A DNA stretch of 7,034 nucleotides, from assembly GCA_012511085.1 (NCBI GenBank), contig JAAZGU010000149.1, positions 1-7,034 on the forward strand, in the 5' to 3' direction. Positions 4,801 to 7,034 of this stretch are shown piece after piece. How positions within the stretch are numbered: the stretch's first letter is position 1; every line of letters begins with the position of its first letter. The notes beneath the pieces were generated by a model. That model was not told the DNA's origin. It saw only the letters and a program-made list of their open reading frames with translations, and did not search any database. Both the position numbers and the translations under genes were made by a program. The DNA comes from Erysipelothrix sp. (GTDB lineage Bacteria; Bacillota_I; Bacilli_A; Erysipelotrichales; Erysipelotrichaceae).

Positions 4801-6324
4801 TTATTGCCCTCCTTGCAATGCATCAATCGCGGCACGCACTGCTCGATTGACTGAAATGGATGTGACGGTTGCACCTGAAGCAACATCCACACTCGCATCC
4901 TCATCAGCAAACGATAAGCCTTCGTATTGATTTAAGAAAGTATCGGACTGCGCCGGATCACTAATACCAGGTGTATCATTAATCGCAAGCGCTTTAACCG
5001 AAACAATCGTTGTTTCTGCTTTATTTAATACAACTTCAAATTGATTGGGTTGTGCGTTGTCATAGCCACCCTCAAGCACCGCATACCCTTTGGCATCAAC
5101 GATGTAAGTAATTAGATCACCATCTTCAGTGACTTCCACAACATCACCAACTGGTTTCACAGCGGCATTATCAAAGATGCCAATTGGTTCTCCTAAATTC
5201 ACGACCACATCTCCGTTATCATCGTCATCACCGTTGCCGTTGCCGTTGTCTTCAACCGCAACTGCTGTCATTTGTGTGGCGATGCCACCAATGAGCAAGG
5301 CACCGACCACAAAAGTGGCGACACTCGCAAGCACATACTTTTTAACTTTATCGTATTGCCAGCCATCGGTTAACCGCTCAATGCTAGGTGTTAACATGTT
5401 CATTAATAAGATAGAATACACAACTCCACCCGGTAAATTCGCCTGCACCCGAATCATAATCGTGATGATCGCGGCGCCAATCGCAAAGATGATGCGACCA
5501 CTGGCAGAGGTTGGATTCGTCACTGGATCGGTTAACATAAAGACTGCACCAAAGGCTGCACCACCGGCAATGATGTGATAAATTGGATACCAAATCCCAA
5601 CGCCATTAATTAAGGCAATGAGTGAACCCAATAAAAACAAGGTTCCAAGATAAAAGACGGGCACACGCCAATCAAGCACACGCCGCACGGCTAAAATCGC
5701 ACCGATAATTAATATAAGCAAGGTGCTGGTTTCACCCAGAGCTCCGGGGTACCATCCTAAAAATAAATTGGATAAGCCACCAAAGCCTTCTAAAAAAGCT
5801 TCGCGGGCTGCCCCATCGGTAATCAACCAACCACGGTTGGCAATTGCGACAATCGGGGTGGCGGACGTCGTAAGGTCCGCAACGGCAGCGCTAGTGAAAG
5901 CCGTTAAAATCACGGTACGACCCACAGCTGCTGGGTTAAAGATGTTGTGGCCAAAGCCACCAAAGATTAATTTACCGACTAAAATCGCAAACACAGTACC
6001 AATGGCAAGCGCATATAAGGTCATGCTGATCGGTACCATTAAAACCAAGATAATCGCACTCACCCAGGGAAAGGAACTCTTAAGGTGAGCCATGATATCT
6101 TTTTTAAAGAGGAGGCTCCAAATGATTTCCACTGCCAGCGAAACAAGCAGTGCGGTTGCCATTAACAAGAGCGCATGCACGACATAACTCATGCCGTATT
6201 CAACGTAATAATAAATTAAACTAAATAAATAGATTGCAAGTAAACCAAGGCTGAGCTCAAACATGATGCTTTGGGTTGATTGTTTAATCCGTTGGTTCGG
6301 AGCAACTTTAAATAAAAACTTCAT
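4801..6324 (-). CDS. rnfD: RnfD with a fused C-terminal FMN-binding domain
   Basis: RnfD is the large flavin-carrying membrane subunit of Rnf, homologous to NqrB. Residues 1-353 are a normal RnfD with about ten hydrophobic helices. They carry the signatures HNIFNPAAVGR (126-136), GALGETSTLL (194-203) and FMLTDPVTNPTS (262-273), and a flavinylation motif DLTTSATP (150-157, candidate FMN Thr156). An acidic Gly/Asn/Asp linker (358-372) then leads to a fused FMN_bind domain (about 375-505). It has INDTPGISD (448-456) and a perfect motif DVASGAT (480-486, candidate Thr486). Canonical RnfD is about 300-350 residues and ends after the last helix, so 507 residues marks a fusion. For flavin attachment the fused domain must lie outside the cytoplasm, beside RnfG. 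AAGGAGG lies 7 bases before the ATG, and the rnfC stop is 2 bases upstream of it. Confidence 0.97.
   Translation of the reverse strand: MKFLFKVAPNQRIKQSTQSIMFELSLGLLAIYLFSLIYYYVEYGMSYVVHALLLMATALLVSLAVEIIWSLLFKKDIMAHLKSSFPWVSAIILVLMVPISMTLYALAIGTVFAILVGKLIFGGFGHNIFNPAAVGRTVILTAFTSAAVADLTTSATPIVAIANRGWLITDGAAREAFLEGFGGLSNLFLGWYPGALGETSTLLILIIGAILAVRRVLDWRVPVFYLGTLFLLGSLIALINGVGIWYPIYHIIAGGAAFGAVFMLTDPVTNPTSASGRIIFAIGAAIITIMIRVQANLPGGVVYSILLMNMLTPSIERLTDGWQYDKVKKYVLASVATFVVGALLIGGIATQMTAVAVEDNGNGNGDDDDNGDVVVNLGEPIGIFDNAAVKPVGDVVEVTEDGDLITYIVDAKGYAVLEGGYDNAQPNQFEVVLNKAETTIVSVKALAINDTPGISDPAQSDTFLNQYEGLSFADEDASVDVASGATVTSISVNRAVRAAIDALQGGQ
4807..4814 (-). promoter_or_regulatory. ribosome binding site that sets the rnfG start
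   Basis: AAGGAGGG, within the last codons of rnfD, is followed by a 7-base spacer and the ATG at 4799. It decides against in-frame Met codons further upstream, such as those near 4910 and 4820. The chosen start also puts the membrane helix immediately after MKILK, as expected for an exported RnfG. Confidence 0.88.
4825..5124 (-). repeat. duplicated FMN-binding domain, copy in rnfD (residues 401-500)
   Basis: This is the partner of the rnfG copy at 3876-4175. The alignment keeps a constant offset of 192 residues over the full 100, with no gap. Of the three FMN_bind domains in the window this copy alone matches the attachment pattern Dxx(s/t)gAT in full, with Thr486 the predicted flavin residue. 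Confidence 0.85.
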
Positions 6325-6326
6325 GT

Positions 6327-7034
6327 TTAGGCCTCCTTCCTTAATGCAAGCGCGCGTTTCGCACGCCGCACACTTTCTGTCACTTCAATGCGTGATGGAC
6401 AGACATAACTGCACAAACCACACTCGATGCATAGGTCTGCACGCAATTGCACCATCGCATCCACATTTTTCGCCTGTTCAGCATCTTTGATGCGGACCGG
6501 CAACAAGCCTGCTGGACAGTGGTCATTACACGCACCGCAGCGCAAGCATGCGATTTCATTGAATGGTTGTGGTTTTAATATGGTAATTGCATTCAAGCAA
6601 TTGGTAATCACAAATTGATCGTTCACAATCGTTTGACCCATCATTGGACCTCCGGCAATCACACGCATGGTTTCAGCGGTGTAACCACCCAAGGCTTTCA
6701 CAATTTCAGATGTTTGGGTACCAAGTGGCACCAACACGTTGGCTGGGTTTTTAATGCCATCGCCACTGACGGTCACCATCTTGTGAATCGCTGGTTCCCC
6801 TTTTAAGAGGGCTTGCCCAAAGGCAATCGCCGTGGTTGAGTTGTTCACGATAACGCCCAATTCACTTGGTAAATTATCGTAACGCTTCTTAAAGATTTGG
6901 TAAACAAGCGTCCGTTCCCAACCCATAGGGTACACATCCGGAACCAAAGTTACTTCCAGTTCAGGATGATCAACAACCGCTGCTTGCAGTTGCGCAACAA
7001 GTTTTTTCCTAGTCTTTTTAATGGCAATCATCGC
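6327..7034 (-). CDS. rnfC: RnfC, C-terminal part (5' end beyond window edge)
   Basis: RnfC is the peripheral cytoplasmic subunit of Rnf that binds NAD(H) and FMN and passes electrons through two 4Fe-4S clusters. Only about the last 235 residues are visible, and the frame is open to the right edge, so the Met at 7031 is internal and not the start. In the fragment (numbered from that Met) are YPMGWERTLV (34-43, the family's YPxGxE region near the nucleotide site), a SLBB-type segment (about 84-128, with VIAGGPMMG at 124-132) and two ferredoxin motifs. Cys162, 165, 168 and 172 lie in CLRCGACNDHCP; Cys201, 204, 207 and 211 lie in CIECGLCSYVCP. It heads the visible operon; the promoter lies outside the window. 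The C-terminal tail is short, without the long Ala/Lys-rich extension of proteobacterial RnfC. Confidence 0.97.
   Translation of the reverse strand, partial: AMIAIKKTRKKLVAQLQAAVVDHPELEVTLVPDVYPMGWERTLVYQIFKKRYDNLPSELGVIVNNSTTAIAFGQALLKGEPAIHKMVTVSGDGIKNPANVLVPLGTQTSEIVKALGGYTAETMRVIAGGPMMGQTIVNDQFVITNCLNAITILKPQPFNEIACLRCGACNDHCPAGLLPVRIKDAEQAKNVDAMVQLRADLCIECGLCSYVCPSRIEVTESVRRAKRALALRKEA

Noticed and set aside
4800..4910. Longer in-frame start for rnfG inside the end of rnfD
   Set aside because: The extra N-terminal residues would precede the membrane helix with an out-of-frame reading of rnfD, and no ribosome site fits. ATG at 4799 has AAGGAGGG at the right distance.
5209..5253. The ccgttg tandem units as a regulatory or phase-variable repeat
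   Set aside because: There are only three units of 6 bases, in frame, inside a coding linker. A change in number would alter only linker length.
4162..6088. Plus-strand open frames opposite rnfG and rnfD (for example 4162-4452, 5129-5578, 5723-6088)
   Set aside because: They are antisense shadows of well-supported genes, low in complexity (Ser/Thr/Ala/Pro runs from codon bias), with no ribosome site or recognisable motif.
1..7034. Alternative genetic code (TGA as Trp), considered because the genes recall Mollicutes relatives
   Set aside because: Trp codons checked in these genes are TGG, and TGA serves as the stop of the cpaB-like gene and of the small Cys-rich gene, with the next gene starting at the overlap.

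Overview
This window carries two gene clusters, both read from the minus strand, so transcription runs from position 7034 towards position 1. The first is an almost complete rnf operon in the order rnfC (cut by the right edge), rnfD, rnfG, rnfE, rnfA, a 58-residue Cys-rich membrane ORF, and a short rnfB. The second begins after about 120 bases of terminator-like sequence. It is the start of a Tad/Flp-type secretion or pilus cluster: a small one-helix TadE-like protein, a CpaB/RcpC-like SAF-domain protein, and a CpaF/TadA-type secretion ATPase that runs off the left edge.

The CDGEAB gene order is the arrangement known from clostridial and other Gram-positive rnf operons. Strong AGGAGG-type ribosome sites, intrinsic terminators, use of the standard code (TGG for Trp, TGA as stop), moderate GC and the absence of outer-membrane features fit a Bacillota-like bacterium or a deep relative of the Mollicutes. 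No marker gene here fixes the taxon, so this is inference.

Rnf is a membrane complex that couples ferredoxin:NAD+ electron transfer to Na+ or H+ movement. RnfC carries the NAD(H) site and two 4Fe-4S clusters. RnfD and RnfG carry covalent FMN. RnfA and RnfE hold an intramembrane iron-sulfur site. RnfB normally takes electrons from ferredoxin through C-terminal ferredoxin domains.

Three features depart from the textbook complex. (1) RnfB is only 102 residues: it keeps the membrane helix and the first four-Cys cluster domain but has no ferredoxin domains, and a terminator follows its stop directly. (2) RnfG has two FMN-binding domains instead of one, and RnfD has an extra FMN-binding domain fused to its C-terminus. 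The RnfD domain and the second RnfG domain are 51% identical over 100 ungapped residues, so they are in-operon duplicates; up to four covalent FMN sites are possible across the two proteins. (3) A previously unnamed (to me) small membrane protein with four cysteines sits between rnfA and rnfB, overlapping both.

The Tad part is compact, with genes joined by 8-base start/stop overlaps. Only its first three genes are visible. No tRNA, rRNA, CRISPR array, insertion sequence or integration site was seen. The only sizeable stretch without a gene is 2029-2148, which holds the hairpins and a possible promoter.
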